Positions 1-8,646 of a stretch of 64,000 nt of DNA are shown in pieces (within the stretch, counting starts at the first letter, position 1; every line of letters begins with the position of its first letter). The position numbers were made by a program, and so were the translations under genes. The stretch is from Rossellomorea vietnamensis (GTDB taxonomy: Bacteria; Bacillota; Bacilli; Bacillales; Bacillaceae_B). The DNA is taken from the NCBI RefSeq assembly GCF_008180415.1, contig NZ_VTEI01000001.1, forward strand, positions 296,620-360,619, read 5' to 3'. The notes beneath the pieces are model-generated. The model was not told where the DNA came from, did not search any database, and saw nothing but the letters and a program-made list of their open reading frames with translations.

Positions 1-260
1 CTGAGTTATGTATGAGGTTGGGGCTGCTTCGGTCGGGAGTGGTGGATTTTTGCTGAGATATGTATGAGGTTGGCTGCACTTCGGTCAGGAGAGAGGGATT
101 TTTGCTGAGTTATGTATGAGGTTGGGGCTGTCTCGGTCGGGAGGAAGGGATTTTCGTTGAGATCTGTATGAAGTTTGGGCTGTCTCGGTCGGGAGGGAGG
201 GATTTTCGCTGAGATATGTATGAAGTTGGAGGGACTTCGGTCGTGATGAGCGTTTTGCTT
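1..260. repeat. 52-bp tandem array, five units
   Basis: Five units begin at 1, 53, 105, 157 and 209, an exact 52-bp step. Each contains CTGAG-N-TATGTATGA, then CTTCGGTCGGGAG or a variant, then GGGATTTTT. The last unit is degraded after about position 245. The array may extend left of the window. No convincing palindrome is visible, unlike the larger arrays. It is non-coding and lies beyond the 3' end of speD. Confidence 0.9.
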
Positions 261-433
261 TTAGACATATATCAAGTAATAACATCTAGTAGTAAGAATA
301 CGATGGGATTAGTCAGAACCATAACCAGCAAGCACCGATCCTAGTGCGCTTACACTGGAACATTAATACACACAGGCGCCTAGATTAGATCTTACACGAA
401 AAGTTCCCCAACCTGAAAAGTCAATCTTACTCA
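261..433. other. Intergenic, no feature seen
   Basis: Between the first array and the speD terminator I see no start with a ribosome binding site, no repeat and no strong hairpin. Confidence 0.5.
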
Positions 434-466
434 CAAAAAAGAGCCATTCTAAGAATTAGAAGGCTC
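434..466 (-). terminator. speD terminator
   Basis: Inverted repeat GAGCC-TTCTAA / TTAGAA-GGCTC at 441-466, followed on the minus strand by a T tract (complement of 434-440), ten bases after the speD stop codon. Confidence 0.8.
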
Positions 467-475
467 CGTGATTTT

Positions 476-856
476 TTATAATGCGTTCACTTTTGATTGT
501 TTCACTTGTACAGGACCCATGCCGCGCGGTAATTCGATATTCTCGCGTGTTTGTGCATTTAGGGCTTCAGCTATATAATCAGCAGCGATATTAGGATCTA
601 GATCACCGCATGTATATACATCAATGCTCGCATAACCATGTTCAGGAAAGCTGTGAATCGTCAAGTGAGACTCTGAAATGATCACCACTCCGCTTACACC
701 TTGAGGAGCAAACTTGTGAAAGGCCACCTCGCGAACTTCTGCACCTGATTTCAATGCAGCATCTACAAACGTTCTTTCAATCTCATTTACATCGTTTAAC
801 TTGTCAAAATCGCAACCCCATAATTCAGAGATTACATGTCTACCCATTGTTTCCAT
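476..856 (-). CDS. speD: S-adenosylmethionine decarboxylase proenzyme
   Basis: Makes decarboxylated S-adenosylmethionine, the aminopropyl donor for spermidine synthesis. At 126 aa it has the usual length of the Bacillus class 1B enzyme. The self-cleavage site lies in [12 protein letters not shown], with Ser63 the expected source of the pyruvoyl group. His68 and Cys83 (in YTCG) occupy the usual processing and catalytic positions. Start ATG follows AAGGGGGAAAC; a second in-frame ATG lies three codons on. It is a single-gene unit with its own promoter about 150 bp upstream and a terminator directly after the stop. The order speD-gapB matches B. subtilis. Confidence 0.97.
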   Translation of the reverse strand: METMGRHVISELWGCDFDKLNDVNEIERTFVDAALKSGAEVREVAFHKFAPQGVSGVVIISESHLTIHSFPEHGYASIDVYTCGDLDPNIAADYIAEALNAQTRENIELPRGMGPVQVKQSKVNAL

Positions 857-1012
857 TTCTTGTTTCCCCCTTTGACATAATTTTTTTCGTCAAAATGAAC
901 CTATCCTTCGGCAACATAATAACTACCACGGGGGAAAGTTAGTCCGAAGAGGTCCTAACCCTTTAAGTAGTTAACAATAATTACAATTGCGTTCAAGAAG
1001 TTCACGAAAAAT

Positions 1013-1041
1013 AGTATACTTTGTTTAAATCAGATTTGCAA
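1013..1041 (-). promoter_or_regulatory. SigA-type promoter of speD
   Basis: Reading the minus strand, -35 TTGCAA (1036-1041), a 17-base spacer, then -10 TATACT (1013-1018). It predicts a transcript start near 1006 and therefore a leader of about 150 nt in front of speD, longer than needed for a ribosome site. Confidence 0.65.
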
Positions 1042-1277
1042 TAAAAAAAGTTAAATATTTTCTTTGATTGATTTTTGGGTGAAGCGAGACCAGTTAAGAT
1101 TCCTATCGAAAAGGTTTTCAGATATTTCACATCCTCGGACAAGATGATCCAAGCTTTCTCCGTTTTGTCTTCAGCCCTTACTATGTGTTTTCCCGTTAGT
1201 CCGGAATTTCACTCATCCCCTAGTCAGTGTTCTATTACTGATTGCACGGAGCTCTAGAGTTATTTTAATATTGATGA

Positions 1278-1480
1278 TTTGCGAAGGGCTTTATATGCGC
1301 ATAAATCACCATGTTAATTTGCTGATCCCCTGAAGCAGGGTGTTTTCTCTCTAATCACCTTGCACCTTTGCCGGTTTCCCTCTGAAGCTGGGTGTTTATG
1401 CACTAATCACCCTGATATAATTCGAACTCCCCTCTGCAGCAGAGCATTTCTCGGTTTTCCATTTTAAAAAGTGAGCCTCG
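1278..1480. repeat. Degenerate 52-bp array related to the 34.9-kb array
   Basis: Units with CTGAAGC-GGGTGTTT...CTAATCACC start at 1330 and 1382, exactly 52 bp apart. A third begins at 1434 (CTGCAGCAGAGC), and a more diverged one precedes them near 1281. The core GGTGTTTA...TAATCACC is the same half-palindrome found in the array at 34.9-35.2 kb. The rest of the 857-1504 interval holds only the speD leader and promoter. Confidence 0.7.
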
Positions 1481-1504
1481 AAAGCCCGCCCCTGCTCTTT
1501 GTAG

Positions 1505-1538
1505 AACACAAAAAAGCCGGGAAAACAATTCCCGGCTT
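1505..1538 (-). terminator. gapB terminator
   Basis: Perfect 9-bp stem AGCCGGGAA / TTCCCGGCT (1515-1537) with a T tract on the minus strand, just after the gapB stop. Confidence 0.9.
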
Positions 1539-1549
1539 CTCGAAAACTT

Positions 1550-2572
1550 TTATACATTCACACTAGATTTCAGCTGCTGCGCAACATACTTAGCCAAGTC
1601 CACTACCCTGCAGGAATAGCCCCACTCATTGTCATACCATGCGAGTACCTTCACTTTGCGGTCACCGATGACCATAGTGGATAAGCCATCGATAATCGCG
1701 GAATGAGGATTTGTATTGAAATCAATAGATACCAGTGGTTCTGTTGTAAACTGCAGGATTCCTTCCAGCGACCCTTGAGAAGCTGTGATCAGCGCCTCGT
1801 TGATTTCTTCCGCTGTAACCTCTCTTTTTACATCAACAACCAGGTCGACTAGCGATACATTCGGTGTAGGAACACGCAAAGCCATTCCGTGAAGCTTGCC
1901 CTTCAGCTGAGGAAGGACCAATGATAACGCTTTCGCAGCACCCGTCGTTGTTGGGATAATCGATTGACCGCAAGCTCTTGCTCTTCTCAAATCTTTATGA
2001 GGGTTATCGATATTCTTCTGATCATTCGTGTAGGCATGAACTGTTGTCATCAAGCCATTTTCAATACCAAACTGCTCATCCAGCACTTTCGCTACAGGTG
2101 CAAGACAGTTTGTAGTACAGGAAGCATTTGAAATGATGCTATGCTCTTCAATTTTTAGAGCGCTTTCATTCACGCCCATCACAATCGTCACATCTTCGTT
2201 TTTCCCCGGAGCTGTAAGAATTACTTTTTTAGCACCGGCTTCAAGATGCAGGCTAGCTTTTTCTTTCGAGTTGAATTTCCCTGTTGCTTCTATTACGATA
2301 TCAATCTCAAGATCTTTCCATGGAAGTTCTCTTGGATCGCGATTGCTGATTAGTTGAACGCGTTTGTCATTCACAATGATGGCATTTTCTTCAGTTGATA
2401 CTTCTGCGTTGAATGTGCCATGATTTGTGTCATACTTAATTAAATGAGCCAGTGTTTCTGGAGGATAGCTCGCATTGATTGCTACAATATCAATATTCTC
2501 ATCTAATATCGCTTTTCTGAATACCATTCTCCCAATACGCCCAAAACCGTTGATTGCCAATTTCGCCTTCAT
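1550..2572 (-). CDS. gapB: Gluconeogenic glyceraldehyde-3-phosphate dehydrogenase
   Basis: Catalyses the reductive, gluconeogenic direction of the GAPDH step, preferring NADP(H) in the B. subtilis orthologue. At 340 aa it is the GapB length. It shows the Rossmann motif INGFGRIGRMV at the N-terminus and catalytic Cys152 in SNASCTTNC. Residues 31-35 (AINAS) replace the Asp-containing loop of NAD-specific GapA, as expected for GapB. Start ATG has GAGGGGAG upstream. It is monocistronic, with a strong terminator. Two CcpN-like boxes sit at its promoter, which fits glycolytic repression. Confidence 0.97.
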   Translation of the reverse strand: MKAKLAINGFGRIGRMVFRKAILDENIDIVAINASYPPETLAHLIKYDTNHGTFNAEVSTEENAIIVNDKRVQLISNRDPRELPWKDLEIDIVIEATGKFNSKEKASLHLEAGAKKVILTAPGKNEDVTIVMGVNESALKIEEHSIISNASCTTNCLAPVAKVLDEQFGIENGLMTTVHAYTNDQKNIDNPHKDLRRARACGQSIIPTTTGAAKALSLVLPQLKGKLHGMALRVPTPNVSLVDLVVDVKREVTAEEINEALITASQGSLEGILQFTTEPLVSIDFNTNPHSAIIDGLSTMVIGDRKVKVLAWYDNEWGYSCRVVDLAKYVAQQLKSSVNV

Positions 2573-2594
2573 TAATCCGGCTCCCCTCTATATA

Positions 2595-2639
2595 AACGTT
2601 ATACTTTTTATGTGTTTCAGTTAGCATTAGTATAACATA
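2595..2639 (-). promoter_or_regulatory. gapB promoter with two CcpN-like operators
   Basis: On the minus strand TATGTTATACT (2629-2639) matches the CcpN consensus TRTGHYATAYW at all 11 positions and contains the -10 TATACT. A second, inverted copy AACGTTATACT on the plus strand (2595-2605) matches 9 of 11. The centres are 34 bp apart. The -35 region is poor (ATTCAG). CcpN represses gapB on glucose in B. subtilis. The box match is observed; its occupancy is inferred. Confidence 0.7.
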
Positions 2640-2952
2640 TTTACCAAAAAACTGAATGATTAATTTGCATATTTTAAATGATTAATTATTCCGAATTTTA
2701 TATCCACAGGGCTCTTAACGCCTTTTCCCGAACACAAAGTTTACTAAGGTTGTTTTGCCCAGCTTGCCTGAATTAGTCTGGCTGTAAAGCTGCCTTATTA
2801 AAATATGAGTGATCTATTCATGAAATTCCTCATTCTCTTTTAAAATCTTAAAAGAACAGCACCTAGACCAGTAAATGTGCTTAAAGGAAAAAGCGTGGTC
2901 TTTCGTTTTCGCTCTATTCATAAAAATTGTAGCTGCTTCTTCAAATTATCAT

Positions 2953-3056
2953 GCCATTATTTTCTTAGCTCTTTGACTTAATGGTACGTTTCCAAGCTAA
3001 TCAAGCCATTATCTTCCTGACTCCATGAGTAATTGGTACGTTTCTCTATTGCATCA
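2953..3056. repeat. Two-unit 52-bp repeat
   Basis: GCCATTAT at 2953 and 3005, and GGTACGTTTC at 2983 and 3035, are each 52 bp apart. CCATTA...TAATGG makes a loose inverted repeat in the first unit. Confidence 0.6.
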
Positions 3057-3097
3057 TTTTTAAAAGGGTATCTCTGAAACTACTATCAAAGTTTTAT

Positions 3098-3165
3098 AAA
3101 GGAGCTTTTCTTTTATTCTCAGGCACTTATTCGACCCAGAGGGACCAGGCTGAAGTTCGACATGT
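3098..3165. repeat. Degenerate repeat B fragment
   Basis: CTTTTATTCTCAGGC-ACTTATTCGACCCAGAGGGACCAGGCTGAAG resembles the second half of the 126-bp repeat B unit seen at 21.5 kb (TTTTATTCTCCGGGGGTTATTTGACC...). It is a decayed solo copy. Confidence 0.5.
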
Positions 3166-3210
3166 ATATAAGGTTAAAACTATCCTCAAAGGTGAAATTC
3201 ATAAAATCAA

Positions 3211-3238
3211 ACAAAAAAGAAGCTGATTGTTCAGCTTC
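3211..3238 (-). terminator. coaE-mutM segment terminator
   Basis: Stem GAAGCTGA / TCAGCTTC (3219-3238) with a T6 tract on the minus strand, just after the coaE stop. Confidence 0.85.
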
Positions 3239-3247
3239 CTTTCAAAA

Positions 3248-3850
3248 TTACGGTGTTAAGTTCCATCGGACAAGAAGATCATCCAATTGAACGCCCGTTT
3301 CATCAATGGTTCCCCTGTTATCCAACACAGCATCTGCCAGGTTTCTTTTCTCGTCCAGACTCATCTGGGAATTCACCCTGGCTTCTGCTTCTTCCTCTGT
3401 CAATCTGTTTCTCAACATAAGCCTGGATAATTGGGTATCTCGATCTACATACACAACAACTGTTTTCTCCACCATCCAAGTTAAATTGCTTTCAAAAAGC
3501 AATGGAATATCCATCACGACAGTCTGCTTTCCATTTTCAAAGGCTTTCTCTTTTTCAGCGAGCATTTCGGCTCTCACTGCAGGATGCACAATCCCGTTCA
3601 GTTCTTTCCGGCGCTCTTCATTATAGAATATGATGTTTCCGAGAGCAGCACGGTCCAGGGTTCCTTCCTTATTTAAAATGTCCTGACCAAATGTCTCGAC
3701 TATTTTTAAATAAGCTGGCTCTCCGGGTTCCACGACCTTCCTTGCAGCCAAATCTGCATCCACCACTGTGAACCCTTTTTGGGCAAGAAGGCTGGATACT
3801 GTACTTTTCCCGCTGGCAATCCCGCCAGTCAGGCCGATAATTGATGTCAT
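3248..3850 (-). CDS. coaE: Dephospho-CoA kinase
   Basis: Last step of coenzyme A synthesis: ATP-dependent phosphorylation of the 3'-OH of dephospho-CoA. The 200-aa product has the P-loop GLTGGIASGKST at residues 6-17, the DADL element near residue 31 and the LLFES segment typical of CoaE. Start ATG follows AAGGATGACTG, 22 bp after the ytaF stop, so it is probably co-transcribed with ytaF and mutM as in B. subtilis. A terminator follows immediately. Confidence 0.96.
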   Translation of the reverse strand: MTSIIGLTGGIASGKSTVSSLLAQKGFTVVDADLAARKVVEPGEPAYLKIVETFGQDILNKEGTLDRAALGNIIFYNEERRKELNGIVHPAVRAEMLAEKEKAFENGKQTVVMDIPLLFESNLTWMVEKTVVVYVDRDTQLSRLMLRNRLTEEEAEARVNSQMSLDEKRNLADAVLDNRGTIDETGVQLDDLLVRWNLTP

Positions 3851-3872
3851 TATCAGTCATCCTTTCTTCCAT

Positions 3873-4505
3873 TCAGAACCGCAGCACGCCAATCAGTATT
3901 AAAAGCACTCCCGGCAGAAAAGATACTTTCTTCACCCATCCCATATGGGCACAGCTCTTTCCGATTCTCAAGCCCGCCGACAGGAACACAATACTCATCA
4001 TCATGACTGAAAAAGCGAGAAGCAAAGGAGAATAGCCTAATAAAGCCGCTCCAATACCTGCACCAAAGGCGTCAAGAGAAAGAGCGAGGCCCAGCATGAT
4101 CGCTTCCACGCCTGTAATCGTGCCTGATCGGTCAAAGTCTGCCGCCATCGGCCTTTTAAGAATGTTGATTACGAGCCCGATCGATTCTATTTCGAAATTA
4201 AATAAGATTTTCTCTTCATCTACAACTGTATCTTTTCTGGATGTGAAGAATTGCAGCAGCACAAAAGCACCGATAGCAATAAGGATGAGCCCGCCGATCC
4301 TATCGGCAGCTCCTTCTGACAGGAAATTTTCCGCTGAGCTTCCTATCGACATTGCGGCCAGCAGTGAGCCGGCAGAACATACCGAAATGATCACAATGGA
4401 CCTTAGCGGCATCCCCATTTTTCTGAGGCCATAAGTCAGGCCGGTGCTGAAGCTGTCAAGACTTACGGCGAACGCAAGCATGAATAATAAAAGTGTCCCA
4501 CTCAT
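3873..4505 (-). CDS. ytaF: Sporulation membrane protein YtaF
   Basis: Polytopic membrane protein of 210 aa with about six hydrophobic segments in two homologous halves. Each half carries a SLDSF/SLDAF-type motif (near residues 15 and 137) as in the manganese-efflux pump (MntP-like) superfamily. In B. subtilis YtaF is annotated as a sporulation protein, but its transport substrate is not established. Start ATG is preceded by AGGAGGAG. It lies between mutM and coaE, the conserved order. Confidence 0.9.
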   Translation of the reverse strand: MSGTLLLFMLAFAVSLDSFSTGLTYGLRKMGMPLRSIVIISVCSAGSLLAAMSIGSSAENFLSEGAADRIGGLILIAIGAFVLLQFFTSRKDTVVDEEKILFNFEIESIGLVINILKRPMAADFDRSGTITGVEAIMLGLALSLDAFGAGIGAALLGYSPLLLAFSVMMMSIVFLSAGLRIGKSCAHMGWVKKVSFLPGVLLILIGVLRF

Positions 4506-4667
4506 GATGTTAAGCTCCTCCTCCTTTTATAAATCAAGAGGATGGCAACCAGGATTGCTGGTATCCGGTTTCCTCCATACCTTTCATAGCTACGTTAGTA
4601 TATGGAGAAAGCTTATCAGGTGTTAAGAACCTATTATCCTGCTTATATCAGCCAAATCATTCAGCCC

Positions 4668-5492
4668 TTACTTCTGGCAGTTTGGACAGAAGTGTGTGCC
4701 TCTTCCTGCCGTTACATTTTTTTCGATGGTTTTGCCGCATGTTCTGCATTCTTCGTTCTTTCGACCGTAAACGAACAGCTGCTGCTGGAACATTCCGATT
4801 TGTCCTTGTGAGTTCACATAGGAGCGGATGGTGCTGCCTCCCTGCTCAACCGCTTCACTTAACGTATCGATGATTTCCTTATGCAGCTTTTTTATTTCAG
4901 TTTTTTTGATGGTCTTTGCCTTTCTCGCTGGGTGTATCCCGCTTCTGAAGAGGGCCTCGTCTACATAGATATTCCCCAACCCGACCAGCACAGTCTGATC
5001 CAGAAGGACCGCCTTAACTGCACGCTCCGTCTTGGCCAGTTTCTCAGTGAGATGCTTTATTGTAAAATCCGTTGAGAAAGGCTCTGGTCCCAGCTGAGAC
5101 AAGGGTAAATGCAAGAGTTCTTCTCCTTTTGGAAATAAATGCATGGTTCCGAATTTCCTGACATCCTTATATCTTAATTCTGTGCCGTCTTCAAAATAAA
5201 AAATGACATGGGTGTGCTTATCGACAGCTTCTTCCCCTGGAAAAACACCATATCGGCCCTCCATCCTCAAGTGTGATACCAGGGAATAGTGGTCTGTCTG
5301 CAGGATGAGAAATTTCCCCCTGCGGTTGACTCCCTGAATGGTTTCACCTTGCAGAGACATCTTAAATTCTTCCACTTCGTCAGGAAGCTTGACCATTTTA
5401 GGCCAAAAAACTGAAACTGAATGAATTCTTTTTCCTGTAACCAATTCAGCCAGTGTTCTTCTGACGGTTTCCACTTCTGGCAGTTCCGGCAA
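4668..5492 (-). CDS. mutM: Formamidopyrimidine-DNA glycosylase
   Basis: Base-excision repair enzyme that removes 8-oxoguanine and formamidopyrimidines and nicks the abasic site. At 274 aa it has full Fpg length. The N-terminal MPELPEVE supplies the catalytic Pro2 and Glu3. The C-terminal zinc finger has CRTCGK near residue 247 and CPNC at the end. The start codon is TTG, preceded by GGGTGATC, because Pro must be residue 2 and no ATG is in place. It lies 21 bp downstream of polA, so is probably in a polA-mutM-ytaF-coaE operon. Confidence 0.96.
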   Translation of the reverse strand: MPELPEVETVRRTLAELVTGKRIHSVSVFWPKMVKLPDEVEEFKMSLQGETIQGVNRRGKFLILQTDHYSLVSHLRMEGRYGVFPGEEAVDKHTHVIFYFEDGTELRYKDVRKFGTMHLFPKGEELLHLPLSQLGPEPFSTDFTIKHLTEKLAKTERAVKAVLLDQTVLVGLGNIYVDEALFRSGIHPARKAKTIKKTEIKKLHKEIIDTLSEAVEQGGSTIRSYVNSQGQIGMFQQQLFVYGRKNEECRTCGKTIEKNVTAGRGTHFCPNCQK

Positions 5493-5513
5493 ATCAGATC
5501 ACCCGCCTCATCA

Positions 5514-8141
5514 TTATTTTGCGTCGTACCATGTCGGGCCGTAAGAATAGTCCACTTTTAATGGAACCTCCAGCTCAATGGCATTTTCCATGACTTCCGG
5601 TACGATTTCCTTTAAACGTTCAATTTCATCTTCTGGTGCTTCAAAAATCAATTCATCGTGCACTTGCAGAAGCAGGCGTGTTTGAAGTTTCTCTTTCTCC
5701 AGTCTTTCCGCCATCTCGATCATCGCTTTTTTGATAATATCCGCGGCGCTTCCCTGGATCGGCGTATTCATTGCTGTCCTTTCTGCAAAGCTGCGCAGGT
5801 TGAAATTCCGGCTCGTGATTTCAGGGATATATCTGCGTCTTTGGAGCAGTGTCTTAACAAAGCCATTCTGCTTCGCCTCGCCAATAATATCATCCATATA
5901 TTCCTTAACCCCCGGGTAGCTGTCCAGGTACCTTTGAATAAATTCTCCTGCTTCTTTTCTTGTAATGCCCAGACTTTGAGATAGACCAAAGTCACTGATT
6001 CCGTAGACAATCCCAAAGTTAACGGCTTTGGCATGCCTTCTCATGTTGGAGGTCACATTGTCTGCCTCTACATGGAATACATCCATCGCTGTTTTTGTAT
6101 GGATATCCATCCCTTCCCGGAATGCATGGATCAGTTTTTCATCGGCTGCGATATGAGCGAGCACCCTCAATTCAATTTGAGAGTAGTCCGCAGCGAACAT
6201 GAGCCACCCTTTTTCAGAAGGAACAAACGCCTGCCTGATTTTCCGGCCTTCTTCCAGTCTGATTGGAATATTTTGCAAGTTCGGATCTGTTGAACTGAGT
6301 CTTCCCGTTTGAGTCAGTGCTTGATTGAATCGGGTGTGCACTTTATTTGTATCCTCATGGATGACCTTCAGCAGACCTTCTAAGTAAGTTGATTGCAGCT
6401 TTCCAAGCTGACGATAGTGAAGGATATGATCTACGATTTCATGCTTGGATTGCAGTTTTTCCAATACATCTGCAGAAGTAGAGTAGCCGGTCTTCGTTTT
6501 TTTGATTGCGGGCAGCTCTAGCTTTTCAAATAAAATGACTCCAAGCTGTTTCGGGGAATTGATATTGAATTCCTCTCCAGCCAGTTCATGAATTTTCTTC
6601 TCCAGTGTATCGAGCCTTTCAGCCAGCTCAGACTTCATTTCTCTCAATCGCTCCGTATCCACAGCAACCCCTGTGTATTCCATTTCAGCAAGAATGATGG
6701 CAAGCGGAAGTTCCAAATCGGTAAATAACTGATACTGGTCATTCTTCTCCAAAGCTTCTTCGCATGTACTTTTCAATTCAAAAACCACGTTAGCTTTTCT
6801 TGCCAGATGCTCTGCCAATCTATTTTCTTCTGGAACCTTTCTTTTTGCCCCTTTTCCGTAGACAGCTTCATCGGACTCAATAGCAGAAGCACCATGTTTT
6901 CTCGCTACACCAGCAAAATCATCGGCAGATTCAGCCGGGTTTAAAATGTAGGAAGCAATCAGCAAATCAAATTCTATACCATTCAATTCGATCCCCTGTC
7001 TCCTCAAGGAAACGATGGACCTCTTCGCATCAAAGACAGATTTCTTATTGTTTTCATCCCTCGCCCATTCCTTGAATACATCTGACTCCAAGGCTGTTTT
7101 CAGAGTGAAGAAGTAGTTTCCTTTGCTGTTTCTCATGGTGATGCCTGCAATATCACCATTGAAATAATTATCTTCCATCACTTCAACATAGAGAGAAGAC
7201 TCCTCTTTAAGGTGCTCGTCCTTAATTTCGGATAAAATTTCAAAAGAAACATCCAGCAGATCCTGTTCCTCTTCCACTGTTTCTCCCATCTTTTCCAGAA
7301 GGGAATTGAAACCAAGCTCCTTAAAGAATTCCTTTAACTTTTTGTCGTCGCTTCCTTCATAGTTCAATTCCTCAAGAGAAACCTCTATCGGCGCTTCACG
7401 AAGGATCGTGGCTAGTTCTTTACTCATCACAGCCTGGTCCTTGTTCTCTTCAAGCTTTTCTTTGAGCTTTTTACCGCTGACTTCATCAATGGATTCCAGC
7501 AGCTTCTCAAGGGTCCCGAATTGCTTTAATAACTTAATGGCTGTTTTCTCGCCAACGCCGGGTACTCCAGGAATGTTATCGGAACTGTCCCCCATCAAGC
7601 CCTTCATATCAATGATTCTGTCAGGTGTGATTTCCCATTTCTCCATGATATGTTCCGGAGTGTAAATCTCGATATCCGTGATGCCTTTCCGGGTAATGCC
7701 GACTGTCGTGGTTTCAGAGCTAAGCTGGGTCAAGTCTTTATCTCCGGAAATGATTTTCACTTCGTATCCATCTTTTTCCGCTTGAAGGGAAAGAGTCCCG
7801 ATAATATCATCCGCTTCATAATTCTCCAGCTCATACCTTGGAATTTGATAAGCGTCCAGCAGTTCTCTTATATAAGGAAATTGTTCAGACAGTTCTGGCG
7901 GGGTTTTCTGTCTGCCGCCTTTATATTCGCCGAATGTTTTATGTCTAAAAGTGGTCTTCCCGGCATCAAATGCAACCAGGATATGAGTAGGATTTTCTTC
8001 TGTCATTATTTTTTGCAGCATGGTAGTAAAGCCGTAGACTGCATTTGTATGTACCCCTTTATCATTGTTCAATAATGGCAGGGCAAAAAAAGCGCGATAA
8101 GCTATACTGTTACCGTCAATCAACATTAACTTTTTCTTCAT
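5514..8141 (-). CDS. polA: DNA polymerase I
   Basis: Repair and Okazaki-fragment polymerase, 875 aa. Three domains are visible: 5'-3' exonuclease at about 1-290 (DADDIIG-type EADDIIG and GDKDLTQL motifs), a 3'-5' exonuclease-like domain at about 300-470, and an A-family polymerase with motif A DYSQIELRVLAH, the O helix with RRHAKAVNFGIVYG, and motif C QVHDELIFE. In the exonuclease-like domain the normal D-x-E pair is absent (LYVEVMEDNYFNGDIAG), as in Geobacillus Pol I, so proofreading is probably lost. Start ATG has GGGAGGT upstream. Confidence 0.97.
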   Translation of the reverse strand: MKKKLMLIDGNSIAYRAFFALPLLNNDKGVHTNAVYGFTTMLQKIMTEENPTHILVAFDAGKTTFRHKTFGEYKGGRQKTPPELSEQFPYIRELLDAYQIPRYELENYEADDIIGTLSLQAEKDGYEVKIISGDKDLTQLSSETTTVGITRKGITDIEIYTPEHIMEKWEITPDRIIDMKGLMGDSSDNIPGVPGVGEKTAIKLLKQFGTLEKLLESIDEVSGKKLKEKLEENKDQAVMSKELATILREAPIEVSLEELNYEGSDDKKLKEFFKELGFNSLLEKMGETVEEEQDLLDVSFEILSEIKDEHLKEESSLYVEVMEDNYFNGDIAGITMRNSKGNYFFTLKTALESDVFKEWARDENNKKSVFDAKRSIVSLRRQGIELNGIEFDLLIASYILNPAESADDFAGVARKHGASAIESDEAVYGKGAKRKVPEENRLAEHLARKANVVFELKSTCEEALEKNDQYQLFTDLELPLAIILAEMEYTGVAVDTERLREMKSELAERLDTLEKKIHELAGEEFNINSPKQLGVILFEKLELPAIKKTKTGYSTSADVLEKLQSKHEIVDHILHYRQLGKLQSTYLEGLLKVIHEDTNKVHTRFNQALTQTGRLSSTDPNLQNIPIRLEEGRKIRQAFVPSEKGWLMFAADYSQIELRVLAHIAADEKLIHAFREGMDIHTKTAMDVFHVEADNVTSNMRRHAKAVNFGIVYGISDFGLSQSLGITRKEAGEFIQRYLDSYPGVKEYMDDIIGEAKQNGFVKTLLQRRRYIPEITSRNFNLRSFAERTAMNTPIQGSAADIIKKAMIEMAERLEKEKLQTRLLLQVHDELIFEAPEDEIERLKEIVPEVMENAIELEVPLKVDYSYGPTWYDAK

Positions 8142-8390
8142 GTATGAACCTCCCGGATCAAGAATTTTTCTATTTCATTTAAGCAGCAAATGGCAGGAGA
8201 GGGCTAGTCCACACACATAGGTAAATAACCTTTCTCCTCCGGTCGAAAATAAATGTTTTTCTAAAAGATTATGATCATGAATATTATCCCGCTTGTACGT
8301 AGGGGATGTTGCAGCAGAGATTACTTTCTTATTCAATTCTAAAGGATTATTGTTTTTTAATAGTATTTCACCTGACGCTTCTTTACTCAA
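8142..8390. other. Intergenic upstream of polA
   Basis: An open frame of 71 codons exists on the minus strand but has no ribosome binding site or recognisable similarity. I see no clear terminator or promoter. Confidence 0.4.
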
Positions 8391-8516
8391 GAGGATTGGA
8401 GCGGAAGGTGCGCGACCTCCTGCGGGACTAGCGGGACAGGTGAGACCCCGCAGGCGAAGCCGAGGAGGCTCAACGCCCGCCCCGCGGAGTCGTGCGGCTG
8501 GAGCGGAAATCCATTA
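8391..8516. repeat. Repeat A copy 1
   Basis: GC-rich element running from GAGGATTGGAGCGGAAGG to GGAGCGGAAATCCATTA. It carries CCTGCGGG / CCCCGCAGG as an internal inverted repeat, and GGAGCGGAA near both ends. Homologous copies are at 22081-22206, 48612-48715 and 44138-44540 (interrupted). It lies between polA and hflC. Confidence 0.9.
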
Positions 8517-8646
8517 CTTTTAAAACAGCCGCAATTTATAACGACAAAAAACCGCTATCTTTCCTTCATTCTATCATGTTCAGAATAGAAAGGAAAAATA
8601 ACGGTATCGGCCGCTGCGGGCGCGGGCCTTCTAATAAAATTTCTTA

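Noticed and set aside
85-285. 66-codon minus-strand frame in the first array
   Set aside because: It is a translation of the 52-bp repeats, with no Shine-Dalgarno and no family resemblance.
1075-1257. 60-codon plus-strand frame between speD and gapB
   Set aside because: No convincing ribosome site or similarity; lies upstream of the speD promoter in non-coding sequence.
8293-8523. Frames translating repeat A (ARPPAGLAGQVRPRRRSRGG-type peptides), also at 21977-22246 and 48478-48753
   Set aside because: The same peptide comes from each copy of a structured dispersed repeat; there is no start signal and the phase differs between copies.
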